Shown here in pieces: positions 1 to 10,300 of a stretch of DNA of 64,000 bases. Origin of the DNA: Moellerella wisconsensis ATCC 35017 (lineage in GTDB: Bacteria > Pseudomonadota > Gammaproteobacteria > Enterobacterales > Enterobacteriaceae). The DNA is taken from the NCBI RefSeq assembly GCF_001294465.1, contig NZ_LGAA01000018.1:434001-498000 (forward strand). The letters are read 5' to 3'. Numbering within the stretch: position 1 is the first letter of the stretch; each line of letters opens with the position of its first letter. Made by a program: the position numbers and the translations under genes. The notes beneath the pieces were generated by a model. That model was not told the origin of the DNA, did not search any database, and worked only from the letters and a program-made list of their open reading frames with translations.

Positions 1-1802
1 GCCAAATCAGGCGGTATCAATGTTTGGAATGCCGTCATCGGCTGTTTCGGCCAACGCGCCATACCACGTAAACGACTGCCATCCCAACGAGAATAGAACG
101 GAATTGGTCCTACTTGTTGCGCAGACAAATTACCATTGAGGGAAAAATCAGACGGTGATTTTCCGCGTACAGTGGCATTAATAGTGGTCGGCGGCAAATA
201 ACTGTCCTCACCAAACGTCATCCTCTGAGTGCTCAGTGAAAATGCCCCTTTAAAATCGGCGATATCGGCATTTCGTTGCCAAATCAATGGCTCAGTTAAT
301 ATGAGGCGTGGTTTTGACATCGAAACTAAACCGTACTCAATCCGATTAAAGCCAGTATTGAGGCTATTAACGCTCAGCAAAGAATCGTGCCAAGCACCGC
401 GACCTTGTAAATCCCAATCAGCATTCAACGCGGGCAGTTTAGCATCTCCCCAATAACGCCATTGCCAAAGGCCTTGATCGAGGCTAAAGTTCTCAGCTCG
501 ACCATCGAGGTGTAAATTAAAATTGCCCCAATAACGTTCCTGAAATTTAACAATAGCCTGTAAGCGCCCTGTAACCCCATCAAGATCAACAGCTGTTCCC
601 GCTAATGGCCAACGCGCTTCTTGTAATGTCATTGTCGGTGAAAGCCGCCCATAAGCGCGTAATAATGCCTGTGGCTGAAACGTAACTTTCGGCGAAAGCA
701 ATGGCCCAGAGAGCATGGCGGGTAACCGAACATCAACAATCATATCATCATATTTAATCTGACCATTTAGACTAAAAAGCATCTCAGATTGCAGCAGATT
801 AATCGGACTTGGCGCTAAACTTAACACTAGGTTCCCTTTACCTTTACTTCCCTCAGTTACCATATTGACTCGGGCACTAACACGCATATCGGCCAGTGTA
901 TCTTGCCAATTATCCAACTGTAAATTAATACCGCCACGCAGGGGCAATCCGTCCTGCTGCCACTGCCATATTCCTTGCTGTATAGATAGCGTATGTGAAT
1001 TAATGCGCCATGGAAGCATAGCTAACGGTGTGGATTGTTGCATATCCTTAACCGACAGCATCCCCTGTGATTGTTGCCAGCTCAAATCAACCTGCCACCG
1101 TTGTTGGCTTTCTTGCAACATGACCACGCCGCTAACCTCGCCTTGTTGAGGCATGGAGTCAGTCGTGATTGGCAGGGTTAATTTTCCGTTAAGATTAAGC
1201 TGTTGATCATCCAATTTCAGCATCAGTTGGTTGATAGTTAACTGATCATTATCAGTAATTTCAGCACTGAGTTGTAAATTATCTCCTTGAAAAATCAGTT
1301 GACTACCATGTTCTGGTTGGGCATCAATCAATAATTCGCCATGATATTTTTGCCATTCTTCATCTCTAATATCAGTAATATTAAGTTTAAACGCCGGCAA
1401 ATTAGCCAGCAGTGAATGAACATCAGTTGGTGGATTATGAGTTTCTGTGACGGGTAGGTGGTGTAAACAAGCGCTATTAGTTTTAAGATGTGCAATATTC
1501 ATCGATAATACATCGCTATCGCTTGCACTAAATCCTGAACTAAGCACTGAGCTAAACCCTGAGATAGTCGCATCTTGCAATTGTAATAACCGACAATCAT
1601 CAACGTTTAGCTGTAACTGACTAATATCTAAAGCGGCGCGTGAAAAATCTATTTGCGGCTGAGAAAGTGACAACGTCACCCCTTCAGGAAGATAAGGTTT
1701 AGCCACCAATGGGAGCCAATGGGTCACGGTAAGCCATAATGTAATCAGCGACACTAAAATGAGTCCTAAAATACTGGAGAGAATTTTTAGTGTTAGTTTC
1801 AT
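1..1802 (-). CDS. ydbH: YdbH family protein, N-terminal part (runs off left edge)
   Basis: About 600 codons are open from an ATG at 1802 to the window edge with no stop, so the C-terminal third is missing (E. coli YdbH is about 880 residues). The N-terminus has one hydrophobic anchor (roughly residues 5-28). A long beta-rich, low-cysteine region typical of AsmA-like bridge proteins follows. Established knowledge: YdbH, with TamB and YhdP, supports phospholipid movement between inner and outer membranes and works with the lipoprotein YnbE. Its position divergent from ldhA matches E. coli. ynbE and ydbL would be expected just left of the window. Assignment rests on translated sequence character plus synteny. 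Confidence 0.85.
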   Translation of the reverse strand, partial: MKLTLKILSSILGLILVSLITLWLTVTHWLPLVAKPYLPEGVTLSLSQPQIDFSRAALDISQLQLNVDDCRLLQLQDATISGFSSVLSSGFSASDSDVLSMNIAHLKTNSACLHHLPVTETHNPPTDVHSLLANLPAFKLNITDIRDEEWQKYHGELLIDAQPEHGSQLIFQGDNLQLSAEITDNDQLTINQLMLKLDDQQLNLNGKLTLPITTDSMPQQGEVSGVVMLQESQQRWQVDLSWQQSQGMLSVKDMQQSTPLAMLPWRINSHTLSIQQGIWQWQQDGLPLRGGINLQLDNWQDTLADMRVSARVNMVTEGSKGKGNLVLSLAPSPINLLQSEMLFSLNGQIKYDDMIVDVRLPAMLSGPLLSPKVTFQPQALLRAYGRLSPTMTLQEARWPLAGTAVDLDGVTGRLQAIVKFQERYWGNFNLHLDGRAENFSLDQGLWQWRYWGDAKLPALNADWDLQGRGAWHDSLLSVNSLNTGFNRIEYGLVSMSKPRLILTEPLIWQRNADIADFKGAFSLSTQRMTFGEDSYLPPTTINATVRGKSPSDFSLNGNLSAQQVGPIPFYSRWDGSRLRGMARWPKQPMTAFQTLIPPDL

Positions 1803-2371
1803 TAAAACGGTCCTTTAATTTATCAATTTAATGCGTTGCTTTTATTTTTATAAGTGATTACATCGCGCTGATTATACATTTCGATTTAGTGCTATTATGT
1901 GTTTTGAGCTATTATTCAAAGTCAGTATTCTATACAGTTATTCCATCAATATTAGGTACAGTTAAAACTATCTCGTCTATAATACCCAGACTTTATAAAA
2001 ACAAGCATCATAAGCTAGAACCCTATAATAACGGATAGTAAAAAGAGAATGTTGCTTTTTTATTTTAAGCTTTTTATCGCGACTAACGTTGAACAAAGCC
2101 GTCTATAGAAAAGTAGATATTGTGAGTATAACTATAGCGCTTGTAATGTGAGGAAATATTTCACCGCCGTAGTCGATTAGCAATATCAACATCAAGTTCA
2201 AATCGATGACAATAACTAAAATATCTTAACCAAGATAAGCCGATACCCTACAACTTGTAGGCCGATAGGTATATTATGTTCAAACAATAGGAATTTGATC
2301 ATTACACAATTTTAATTAAATTATTTTGTTGTGTTTTTTATTTTGGGTTCCTGATAAGTGGAGATTTACCC
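1803..2371. other. intergenic region between divergent ydbH and ldhA
   Basis: This 569-base AT-rich stretch must carry the promoters of both divergent genes. A purine-rich ribosome binding site (GGAG at about 2359) precedes the ldhA ATG. I see no open frame with coding character and no strong operator palindrome. Confidence 0.6.
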
Positions 2372-3370
2372 ATGAAACTCGTCTCGTATAGTACTAAACA
2401 TTATGACCGCAAATATATGGAGCAAGTTAACCAAAATGCGGGCTTCCATTTTGATATCGAATATTTTGATTTTTCATTAACCGCGCAAACAGCTAAAACA
2501 GCTGTCGGTGCAGATGCGGTATGTATATTTGTTAATGACGATGCTAGTCGTGAAGTACTCGAAGAACTGGCCGCATTAGATATTAAAATTTTAGCCTTAC
2601 GCTGCGCCGGTTTTAATAACGTTGATCTGCAAGCTGCACAAGAATTAGGCATTCAAGTCGTCAGAGTTCCAGCATATTCCCCGGAAGCCGTTGCTGAACA
2701 CACAATTGGGATGATGATGTGCTTAAATCGTCGTATTCATCGAGCTTATCAACGTACTCGGGATGCAAATTTCTCTCTTGAAGGGTTAACCGGCTTTAAT
2801 ATGCATAATCGGACTGCGGGCGTAATTGGGACCGGAAAAATTGGTCAAGCTACCTTACGTATATTGAAAGGTTTCGGCATGCGCTTGCTAGCCTATGATC
2901 CGTATCCAAATCAAGTAGTTCTCGATCTCGGCGCAGAATACGTTGATTTAGATACGTTGCTATCGCAATCGGATGTCATCTCTTTGCATTGCCCATTAAC
3001 CGCAGAAAATCATCATCTGTTAGATGAAAATGCATTTAATAAAATGAAAAGTGGTGTAATGATTGTCAATACCAGCCGAGGTGCATTAATTGACTCTGTA
3101 GCGGCAATTAATGCTCTGAAAGCCCAAAAAATTGGCTCTTTAGGAATGGATGTGTATGAGAATGAAAGAGAACTATTCTTTGAAGATAAATCAAATGATG
3201 TAATTCAAGATGATGTGTTCCGCCGTCTATCTTCTTGCCATAATGTTTTATTTACTGGGCATCAAGCATTTCTAACGGAAGAAGCGCTCAACAGCATCAG
3301 TGAAACTACCTTGATGAATATTCGTCAACTTAAACAAGGCGAAGCCTGCCCAAATAGAGTAACCGCTTAA
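2372..3370 (+). CDS. ldhA: D-lactate dehydrogenase (fermentative)
   Basis: 332 residues, close to the 329 of E. coli LdhA. It reduces pyruvate to D-lactate with NADH in mixed-acid fermentation in the cytoplasm. The D-2-hydroxyacid dehydrogenase layout is visible: a substrate-domain N-terminus, the nucleotide-binding motif GVIGTGKIG near residue 150, then the catalytic Arg in NTSRGAL, Glu in DVYENE and His in FTGHQAF. The start has a GGAG ribosome binding site 8 bases upstream. hslJ follows 105 bases downstream in the same orientation, as in E. coli. Confidence 0.97.
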   Translation: MKLVSYSTKHYDRKYMEQVNQNAGFHFDIEYFDFSLTAQTAKTAVGADAVCIFVNDDASREVLEELAALDIKILALRCAGFNNVDLQAAQELGIQVVRVPAYSPEAVAEHTIGMMMCLNRRIHRAYQRTRDANFSLEGLTGFNMHNRTAGVIGTGKIGQATLRILKGFGMRLLAYDPYPNQVVLDLGAEYVDLDTLLSQSDVISLHCPLTAENHHLLDENAFNKMKSGVMIVNTSRGALIDSVAAINALKAQKIGSLGMDVYENERELFFEDKSNDVIQDDVFRRLSSCHNVLFTGHQAFLTEEALNSISETTLMNIRQLKQGEACPNRVTA

Positions 3371-3475
3371 GCCCACCAGCCGATGGCGACATAGCACCGT
3401 TGACGTTAACGCTGAGATTAGCGTTAACGTTGAATATACAACGACAGTTAATCACTAAAGTAGTGTTGAGTTTAA

Positions 3476-3907
3476 ATGAAACGTATTATCTCTTTAGCGC
3501 TGAGTATGCTGGTTCTTTCGGCGTGTCAATCGTCTAAAGTTTCAGCCGATAATCAACTGGTTGAAAAACAATTGATGCATCATAACTATGTTCTTACCCT
3601 AGTCAATGGCCAGCCGATAACAGCAACACGCGGCGCGCCATCTATTGAGTTTGGTGAAAACATGTTTGTCTCCGGTGCAATGTGTAATCAGTTCACTGGA
3701 ATGGGGCATATTGTTGATGGTAAGCTTTTCGTGAAACAACTAGCAATGACCGATATGCTGTGTATCAATGAAAATTTATCTCAATGGGATCAACTAATTA
3801 GCAAGATGCTCAATCAAGGTGCCAAGATAAAATTAACCCAAAATTCGTTAGTATTATCTCAGGGGAAAAATCAGTTAACCTATACCCTCAGAGACTGGGT
3901 TTATTAA
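3476..3907 (+). CDS. hslJ: META-domain lipoprotein HslJ
   Basis: 143 residues. A lipoprotein signal ends in the lipobox LSAC (Cys about residue 17), so the mature protein should be lipid-anchored in the envelope. The rest is a META/HslJ domain with the typical core GAMCNQFTG and a second cysteine in the MLCINENLSQWD region. HslJ is a heat-inducible outer-membrane lipoprotein linked to novobiocin tolerance in E. coli; its molecular function is not settled. It follows ldhA as in E. coli and is closed by a hairpin at 3933-3961. Confidence 0.93.
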   Translation: MKRIISLALSMLVLSACQSSKVSADNQLVEKQLMHHNYVLTLVNGQPITATRGAPSIEFGENMFVSGAMCNQFTGMGHIVDGKLFVKQLAMTDMLCINENLSQWDQLISKMLNQGAKIKLTQNSLVLSQGKNQLTYTLRDWVY

Positions 3908-3932
3908 TCCTCCAGACGGGCAGATTAGTATC

Positions 3933-3961
3933 GTCAGACGGTTATTTCTTGGCCGTCTGAC
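3933..3961 (+). terminator. terminator after hslJ
   Basis: A 9-bp perfect stem (GTCAGACGG / CCGTCTGAC) with an 11-base loop, followed by the T-rich TTCTATTTATT, 25 bases after the hslJ stop. It fits a Rho-independent terminator. Confidence 0.75.
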
Positions 3962-4226
3962 TTCTATTTATTGCTCTAAATAACACTTTTGTATTTCACT
4001 CAATCTTATATTATTCCCAGAGCTCATAATGGCCATTGAGCCAAATAATCTAACGACAGAATAAAGAATACTTCATTTACTCATCAAGTTAACTGTTAAT
4101 AAACTTGGCATAAACGCTCTATAAGCGATTATGCTTATGTATTGATAGAGAGTAATATCTCAATGGAGGATTAATATTATATAAGCCGTTTCTTTTCGTT
4201 AATTTCATCAATTCGAAGGAACATAA

Positions 4227-4733
4227 ATGAATATTACAATAAGAGCGATGACATTAGAGGATACCGCAATGGTAGCTGATTTATTACAAGCTAATTCAGC
4301 CATACATCATGGGGGATTATTTGGTGAGTTTCCGAATGCTAAAGTCACTGGAATGTATCAATCTAGCTTGCACTCTATTATTGCCCTTGATCAGTCAAGC
4401 AGTCATCCAAATAACGTGGCCGGTGTATTATTTAGTTTCCCGGTTAATTCCCCATCACTCCCTCCTATCGCCCAAGAAATTAATCGACGCTTTCCTGCAA
4501 TAAGCCAAAATAACTGGTTTTATGGACCAGTCTGTATCGCTGAACATTATCGCGGGCAATCTCTGCTTATTCGCTTATACCAGCAAATGTGCCAACAAAA
4601 TAGCGGTCAAGCGGTGGCTTTTATCAATAGCGATAATATTGCGTCACTAAAAGCCCATCAAAAAATAGGCATGCAAAAAGTAGCTGAATTTGAATTATTA
4701 AATAAACGTTGGCTGGTAATGTGCGGGGAGTAA
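4227..4733 (+). CDS. GNAT family N-acetyltransferase, substrate unknown
   Basis: 168 residues, cytoplasmic. The N-terminus (NITIRAMTLEDTAMVADLL) and the late acetyl-CoA loop (VCIAEHYRGQSLLIRLYQQM), followed by FINSDNIASLKAHQKIGMQKV, are the recognisable GNAT elements: motif A is a degenerate R-G-x-S version, and an Asn plus H-x-K-x-G-F/M-type C-terminal strand is present. A GAAGGA ribosome binding site lies 7 bases before ATG. It is a single gene between hslJ and the convergent antiporter gene. The acetyl acceptor cannot be inferred from context. Confidence 0.75.
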   Translation: MNITIRAMTLEDTAMVADLLQANSAIHHGGLFGEFPNAKVTGMYQSSLHSIIALDQSSSHPNNVAGVLFSFPVNSPSLPPIAQEINRRFPAISQNNWFYGPVCIAEHYRGQSLLIRLYQQMCQQNSGQAVAFINSDNIASLKAHQKIGMQKVAEFELLNKRWLVMCGE

Positions 4734-4800
4734 TGGTCGAGAATATACCGAGAAAGCAGCCTGATAAATAGCTCTGAATACTTACTAATCAGATAATTAA

Positions 4801-4841
4801 AACCACCCCATAAGCTAATGGATAGACTTATTGGGGCGGTT
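4801..4841. terminator. possible bidirectional terminator
   Basis: An imperfect stem (AACCACCCCATAAG with CTTATTGGGGCGGTT, one bulge) lies between the convergent GNAT and antiporter genes. T-runs on either side are weak, so this is only a moderate call. Confidence 0.5.
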
Positions 4842-4907
4842 ACTATTACTCATGTAGCGTTATTATAAAAAACACTTTGTAAAATCACGATGTAAAAATT
4901 AAACCTA

Positions 4908-6548
4908 CTATTTTTTACGGTGGTTCAAGGTCTCTTCTTTTAAATCTAACTCATGGCGTAAATGGATATAAACTTGTTCACTGATATTTCTATCTTTGCG
5001 TAATTGAACCAATTTAGCACGCTTAGCCTGTAGTGCTGAACGCGATAATTGTTTCTCCATTTTAACAAATTGTTGAATATCGGAGCCACTATTATCAGCA
5101 CCATTATTATCTAAATGACGTTCATAGATTTCTAATAAGTAATTTCCGACTTCTGCACGTAAAGCCATTTCATCTAGATCGTCACCGGGATGATTAATCT
5201 GGTTACGTAAATGGATAATAGCAGCTTCATTTAAAGCAAAACGCGCTTGGATCTCTTCATCATCATACGGCAAATTATGAGTCAAACCACGGGTTAAAAA
5301 AGGTAATGTCATGCTAGCAATCAGCAAGGAGCATAGAATAACCCCCATAGAAATAAAAATCGCCAAATCACGGTGTGGGAATGCTGAGCCATCCATCATG
5401 ACCAATGGAAGTGTTAATATACCAGCAAAAGTAATCGCCCCACGGACCCCGGAAACAGCCATTACGGCAATTAAACGCAAATGTAAGCGCGGACGTGATT
5501 GTGATTTATCTTTGTTGCGGCGTTGAAACAGAGTCATTGACATGGCTAACCAGACCCATACAAAGCGCAGCGCACCAAGCATGAGGGTGATAATAATAAC
5601 GTAACCAAATAATTCCCATACGTGAGAAACACCAAGAGACTCAGCAACCTGTGGTAATGAGTGCCACAGACGTGGTAATTGCTCTCCGAGAAGAATGAAG
5701 ATCATGCCATTTAATGCAATCTGAATCGTGTCCCACACTGCTTTACTTTGCACTCGAGTTGCTGATTGCATACGCCCAACTAATCGTTCATAGTGCATCG
5801 CAATTCCGGCAACTACCGCAGCAAGGATCCCTGACACATGTAAATGCTCAGCAACTAAGTATGCAGTAAAAGGAATTAATAAACTGATCAGGATTTGAAT
5901 GCCAGGCTCTTCACCTGTGCGTTTGACTAAAAATTGGTTCAATTGCCCGATACCACAAGCCACCACTAATCCAACTAATCCTCCCCCTAAAGCAACGATA
6001 AAAAATTCACCGGTCGCTGAAGATAACGAGAACGTTCCGGTTAATGTCGCCATAACCGCAAAACTAAAGCATACCAGACCGGTAGCATCATTTAACAGCG
6101 ATTCACCTTCTAAAATATGCGCAATACGTGAAGGTAACGGTGAATTAACCGTCATCGCCGAGACTGAAACAGGATCGGTTGGAGATAAAATTGCCGCCAG
6201 TGCAAACGCTATTGCCAAAGATATAGTCGGAATTAACCAATGTATGAATAAACCCATGCCCACAACAGTCACAATCACCAAACCTATGGCTAGTGACAAT
6301 ATAGGCCGCATTTCATGAAATAAAGCTTCTTTAGGAATACGCCAGCCATCTAAAAATAATAACGGTGGAATAAATAGTAATAGGAATAAGTGTGGATCGA
6401 ATTCAACATCAAATCCTAAAGTAGATAATCCTGTACCTAAAGCAATTTGTAATATCGGCAGCGGTATCTTTTCGCGTAAAAGTTTAGAAACAAATACGCT
6501 AATCACTACCGCTAATAAGAAAACTAATACGATTGTTACCATGTCCAT
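4908..6548 (-). CDS. Na+/H+ antiporter, CPA1 family (YjcE-like)
   Basis: About 546 residues from the ATG at 6548 (MDMVTIVLV). The longest frame begins at a TTG at 6584, but the later ATG aligns with the N-terminus of E. coli YjcE and starts straight into the first membrane helix. Ten to twelve hydrophobic helices are followed by a charged cytoplasmic tail of about 130 residues. Family landmarks are visible: the FDPHLFLLLFIPPLLFLDGW segment, the SPTDPVSVSAM motif with the ion-binding Asp, and the EGESLLNDATGLV motif. The predicted role is proton-coupled Na+ (or K+) efflux at the inner membrane. It is a monocistronic gene convergent with the GNAT gene. Confidence 0.88.
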   Translation of the reverse strand: MDMVTIVLVFLLAVVISVFVSKLLREKIPLPILQIALGTGLSTLGFDVEFDPHLFLLLFIPPLLFLDGWRIPKEALFHEMRPILSLAIGLVIVTVVGMGLFIHWLIPTISLAIAFALAAILSPTDPVSVSAMTVNSPLPSRIAHILEGESLLNDATGLVCFSFAVMATLTGTFSLSSATGEFFIVALGGGLVGLVVACGIGQLNQFLVKRTGEEPGIQILISLLIPFTAYLVAEHLHVSGILAAVVAGIAMHYERLVGRMQSATRVQSKAVWDTIQIALNGMIFILLGEQLPRLWHSLPQVAESLGVSHVWELFGYVIIITLMLGALRFVWVWLAMSMTLFQRRNKDKSQSRPRLHLRLIAVMAVSGVRGAITFAGILTLPLVMMDGSAFPHRDLAIFISMGVILCSLLIASMTLPFLTRGLTHNLPYDDEEIQARFALNEAAIIHLRNQINHPGDDLDEMALRAEVGNYLLEIYERHLDNNGADNSGSDIQQFVKMEKQLSRSALQAKRAKLVQLRKDRNISEQVYIHLRHELDLKEETLNHRKK

Positions 6549-6869
6549 AAATTTATTACTCTGCTTTGTTAACATTATGCGCAATTAATATTGCGAAAAG
6601 TAAACGAGAAAATACGTAGCTTGTAAAGTCAGCTATCCGTATTTATGGGTTAATTGGATTGAAAAATTTGTAAGCAAGCGTATCTTTCTCAGAAAAAGAG
6701 TAAATAATAGCCTATCGCAGATTTCTAGTGGTAATATTTATACTTACTAATAAGGGCTACAAATAAGATAATCCGACGCTATTCACTGGTATCTTGCTAT
6801 TCCTCAAATATCATGTATCTAGGATGCATCACACTAATACCGTCGGTTATCTAAGATATCGAGCTTGAT

Positions 6870-7313
6870 TTAACCTCTACCACGTGGCCGATTTAAGATA
6901 TGATCTTCCCAATCAACAACATCTATTTCACGTACCGCAATATGACGAACAGAAATACCGGCATCGTGCATTTTGGATTTAGAGCCGGCAATTAAGGGAT
7001 GCCATGCGGGAATAGGCTTACCTTCTGATAATAATCGATAAGCACATGTCATCGGTAACCATTCAAAAGTATTTAAATTTTCACGAGTTAACTTAATACA
7101 ATCAGATTCATAGCTGAAACGATCTTCATAGTGCTTACACTGGCAGGTTTTAATATTCAGCTGATTACAAGCAACGTTGGTGAAATAAATTTCATCGGTA
7201 TCTTCATCAATTAATTTATGCAGACAACATTGCCCACAGCCATCACACAATGATTCCCATTCGCTGTCACTCATTTCATCTAAAGTTTTTTCCTGCCAGA
7301 ACGGTTGAGACAT
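6870..7313 (-). CDS. ycgN: YcgN, UPF0260 cysteine-rich protein
   Basis: 147 residues, soluble. A cysteine cluster near residues 24-31 (CDGCGQCC) and further cysteines in a [14 protein letters not shown] segment and near SDCIKL suggest a metal or iron-sulfur site. This is the conserved zinc/iron-chelating domain pattern of UPF0260, but no activity is established. It is downstream of ycgM with a 19-base gap and probably co-transcribed in the order ycgL, transglycosylase, ycgM, ycgN. Synteny with E. coli ycgLMN near minC is partly kept. Confidence 0.92.
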   Translation of the reverse strand: MSQPFWQEKTLDEMSDSEWESLCDGCGQCCLHKLIDEDTDEIYFTNVACNQLNIKTCQCKHYEDRFSYESDCIKLTRENLNTFEWLPMTCAYRLLSEGKPIPAWHPLIAGSKSKMHDAGISVRHIAVREIDVVDWEDHILNRPRGRG

Positions 7314-7332
7314 AATTCTTATAAATCCTTAA

Positions 7333-7989
7333 TTAAATAACACGAGTAGTCAGTGATAAATCATTCAGACCCACTCTTAACATATCACCGGACACTAATG
7401 GACCGACACCTTCAGGGGTGCCTGTCAGTATAATATCGCCCGGACGTAAAGTGAAAAAACGCGACATATAACTAATTAAGGGCAGTATCGGGGTGATCAT
7501 CTCTTGAGTATTACCCCACTGGCGTTGTTCACCATTAATTGATAATGATAAATTCACCGCTTGTGGATCAGCCAAATCATTAACCGGTACAAAACCAGAA
7601 ATCGGGCAAGAACCGTCAAACGCTTTGCTTTTTTCCCACGGTTGTCCGGCCTGCTTAAATTTAGTTTGTAGATCACGTAAAGTTAAATCTAGCGCTACCG
7701 CAAATCCAGCAATCGCCCGAGAAACACGATCTTCATCGGCATTTTTAAGCGGCATGCCAATTAATACCGCCAATTCTATTTCATGGTGAACGGCACCAAA
7801 ATCTTTAGGGATAGAAATCGGCTGCTTAATATCACACAGCGCAGTTTCTGGCTTAATAAAAATCACCGGCTCTTCCGCGGCAACAGAACCCATCTCTTTA
7901 ATATGCTTGGTATAATTACTACCAACACACACCACTTTATTCACCGGAAACTCAAGTAATGCGCCCTGCCAGTCACGATGTTGATACAT
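7333..7989 (-). CDS. ycgM: YcgM, fumarylacetoacetate hydrolase family protein
   Basis: 218 residues, against 219 for E. coli YcgM. It has the FAH fold signature: VVCVGSNYTKH near the N-terminus, metal-binding acidic residues in VHHEIELAVLIG, and the C-terminal DIILTGTPEGVGPL. Relatives cleave C-C bonds or decarboxylate acyl-pyruvates and oxaloacetate using a divalent metal. The physiological substrate here is not shown by the sequence. The start lies 25 bases after the transglycosylase stop, consistent with an operon. Confidence 0.92.
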   Translation of the reverse strand: MYQHRDWQGALLEFPVNKVVCVGSNYTKHIKEMGSVAAEEPVIFIKPETALCDIKQPISIPKDFGAVHHEIELAVLIGMPLKNADEDRVSRAIAGFAVALDLTLRDLQTKFKQAGQPWEKSKAFDGSCPISGFVPVNDLADPQAVNLSLSINGEQRQWGNTQEMITPILPLISYMSRFFTLRPGDIILTGTPEGVGPLVSGDMLRVGLNDLSLTTRVI

Positions 7990-8014
7990 TAGCAGCCACT
8001 CCTATCGTTAATAA

Positions 8015-9103
8015 TTATTTGATTTTCTGTTCGACACCATCGGCCATCAGGCATACGCTAAGCGCAAAATAATAAGAACGATTCCAATGCATGATAGTCC
8101 GGAAATTCTCTGTTACCAGGTAAGTTCGCCCTTGGGGATCATCCGGGATCACCAACCAAGTTGGTGTATTAGCCGTCAGTTTTGCGGTTGCAGGTAATTT
8201 CACCCCTAAACGCTGCCACTCGGCAACAGTTTTCCCTTGCTGAGTTTTCACCCCTTCTAACTGACGATCAAAACCACCGGGTAAACTGACTTGATAACCC
8301 CAAGGAAGATTTTTTTGCCAGCCTTCGGTAGATAAATAATTGGCAATTGAAGCAAAGACGTCAGCTTTATTATTCCAAATATCCATTTTGCCGTCACCAT
8401 CACCATCTGCGGCATACGCCAGATAAGAGGTTGGCATAAACTGGCTTTGGCCCATTGCTCCTGCCCACGAGCCTTTGAGCTGCTGCTCATGAGGAATATA
8501 ACCTTTATCGATAATTTCTAACGCTGCCAATAATTGTTGGCTAAACAGTGCTTCTCTGCGCCCTTCAAACGATAATGTCGCCAGAGCAGAAATGACATCT
8601 TCTTTACCCTGCATGCGGCCAAAGCCACTTTCTAAACCCCACAGGGAAACAATATATTGAACCGGTACGCCATAACGAGCGCTAATGGCATTTAATAACG
8701 TCTTATTTTCTTGGTACTTATCTGCACCAGCAGTAATTCTACTGGCCGGTAATACATTTTTTAAATAACTATCTAAGGTTACTGTAGCGCGTTTTTCTGG
8801 TTGACCCTGATCAGCTTTTACCACACGCCCAATGAAATGAATATTAGCAAAAGCACGATTAATAGTGGATTCACTCATTCCATTTGCCCGCGCATGCTGT
8901 TTTAATAGCTCAACATAACCGTCGAATTGAGCGGGTTCACGCTGGCTAATAGGAAAAGCGATATCCAGTGCTGTGACTTGTTGTTCAATTACGGCTTCCT
9001 GAGCGGGAGTAACCGCCAACGCCGGTGAATGGTTTTTATTAGATGCAGAGCAACTCGTTAATAATACGCTGGAGATAAGGGCAAAAATAACCGTCGATTT
9101 CAT
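8015..9103 (-). CDS. lytic murein transglycosylase, MltB-like lipoprotein
   Basis: 362 residues. The signal peptide ends in lipobox LTSC (Cys about residue 18). The catalytic domain is of the SLT_2/MltB type: the acidic catalytic residue lies in SLWGLESGFGRMQG, followed by WAGAMGQSQFMPTSY and a Ca-loop-like DGDGDGKMDIWN. It should cleave the MurNAc-GlcNAc bond non-hydrolytically, giving 1,6-anhydro ends, from an envelope-anchored position. It sits between ycgL and ycgM, an insertion relative to E. coli gene order. The C-terminus is about 100 residues beyond the catalytic core and resembles the C-terminal half of secreted MltB paralogues. Confidence 0.9.
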   Translation of the reverse strand: MKSTVIFALISSVLLTSCSASNKNHSPALAVTPAQEAVIEQQVTALDIAFPISQREPAQFDGYVELLKQHARANGMSESTINRAFANIHFIGRVVKADQGQPEKRATVTLDSYLKNVLPASRITAGADKYQENKTLLNAISARYGVPVQYIVSLWGLESGFGRMQGKEDVISALATLSFEGRREALFSQQLLAALEIIDKGYIPHEQQLKGSWAGAMGQSQFMPTSYLAYAADGDGDGKMDIWNNKADVFASIANYLSTEGWQKNLPWGYQVSLPGGFDRQLEGVKTQQGKTVAEWQRLGVKLPATAKLTANTPTWLVIPDDPQGRTYLVTENFRTIMHWNRSYYFALSVCLMADGVEQKIK

Positions 9104-9141
9104 TTATTAATCCTTTAAAATAAAAAGGTTTCAGGATTTTC

Positions 9142-9423
9142 TTAATTTTCTTTTTTTTCGCTAGTTTCTAAATAGTTAGATAATAAGTTTTCAACCGGTG
9201 GTGGAAACTGTAAATAATAACCAAATTCAATCAGTTCTGATTTGACTTTTTCGATATCGGCATTTGCCAATTTATCACGGTTTGTCAAGGAGATCTGTAA
9301 CGCGAACTGCGGTTTTCCAAACTGTTTTAATAACTCTTCAGGAACGCGAGAAAAGTCATCTTTCTTTTCGATATAAATATAGGTTTGATCACGATTCGGG
9401 CTACGGTAAATTGAACAAATCAT
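9142..9423 (-). CDS. ycgL: YcgL domain protein
   Basis: 93 residues with the conserved start [18 protein letters not shown] and the [11 protein letters not shown] core of the YcgL family, a small alpha/beta protein of unknown function. It is divergent from minC with a 130-base shared promoter region, exactly as in E. coli and Yersinia. Confidence 0.93.
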   Translation of the reverse strand: MICSIYRSPNRDQTYIYIEKKDDFSRVPEELLKQFGKPQFALQISLTNRDKLANADIEKVKSELIEFGYYLQFPPPVENLLSNYLETSEKKEN

Positions 9424-9553
9424 TATCTTTAACTCTTTTTATTAACACTGTGGCTTGCTTGAAGAATACAGTAACTATAACATGCTATTGTTTTTCAGAA
9501 TATCGTCACCCGAATTTTGTTTCGGAGAATTTTAATTTGCTGAGTCAGGATAG

Positions 9554-10276
9554 ATGTCACAGTCGCCCATTGAACTAAAAGGCAGTAATTTTACGCTTTC
9601 TGTTCTTCATCTTTATAGTGAAGAACCTAAACTCATCAAAAAAGCACTTCAGGAAAAAATGAAGCAGGCACCTGGTTTTTTAACTAATGCGCCTGTGGTG
9701 ATTAATGTTTCCGCATTGCCCCCTACTGCGAATTTGGTCGCCATACAAAATATTATTCAGACTACTGGATTAAAAATAGTCGGGATTAGTGGCTGCACCG
9801 ATCCTCAGCTACGTGAACAAGTTACCCATGCTAATCTACCTTTATTAAATGAAGGTAAAGGACAAAAGATAGTTGAAACGGCTCAAGCGCCGGTTGAAAC
9901 AGCGTCAGAGCCAGAATCTACGGTATCGCCTAGTGAACCCCAATTCAAAAAAACACGTATAATTGATACGCCCGTACGTTCAGGCCAGCGCATCTATGCA
10001 CCAAATAGTGACCTTATTGTCACCAGTAATATAAGTGCAGGCGCTGAATTACTTGCGGATGGCAATATCCATATTTATGGCATGATGCGAGGCCGAGCAT
10101 TAGCCGGTGCCTCGGGTGATACCGAAAGTCAAATATACTGTACCCACTTACAGGCGGAGCTAGTCTCTATTGCGGGTGAATATTGGTTAAGCGAGCAAAT
10201 CCCGACTGATTTTATTGGTAAAGCAACTAGACTCAGTCTAGTTGATAATAAATTGCATATTGAAAATTTAATTTAG
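9554..10276 (+). CDS. minC: septum site-determining protein MinC
   Basis: 240 residues. The N-terminal domain (about 1-105) is the FtsZ-antagonising MinC_N fold. A proline/glutamate-rich linker (about 110-140) follows, then the C-terminal beta-helix domain with [16 protein letters not shown] and the glycine-rich [18 protein letters not shown] repeat face that binds MinD. MinC blocks FtsZ ring formation near the poles. It is first gene of minCDE, with minD starting 24 bases later. Confidence 0.97.
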   Translation: MSQSPIELKGSNFTLSVLHLYSEEPKLIKKALQEKMKQAPGFLTNAPVVINVSALPPTANLVAIQNIIQTTGLKIVGISGCTDPQLREQVTHANLPLLNEGKGQKIVETAQAPVETASEPESTVSPSEPQFKKTRIIDTPVRSGQRIYAPNSDLIVTSNISAGAELLADGNIHIYGMMRGRALAGASGDTESQIYCTHLQAELVSIAGEYWLSEQIPTDFIGKATRLSLVDNKLHIENLI

Positions 10277-10300
10277 ACCTTATGACAAGGATATGATTCC

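Noticed and set aside
5899-6318. 139-codon plus-strand frame inside the Na+/H+ antiporter gene
   Set aside because: Lies fully antisense to a well-supported membrane transporter; composition is the expected mirror of hydrophobic codons.
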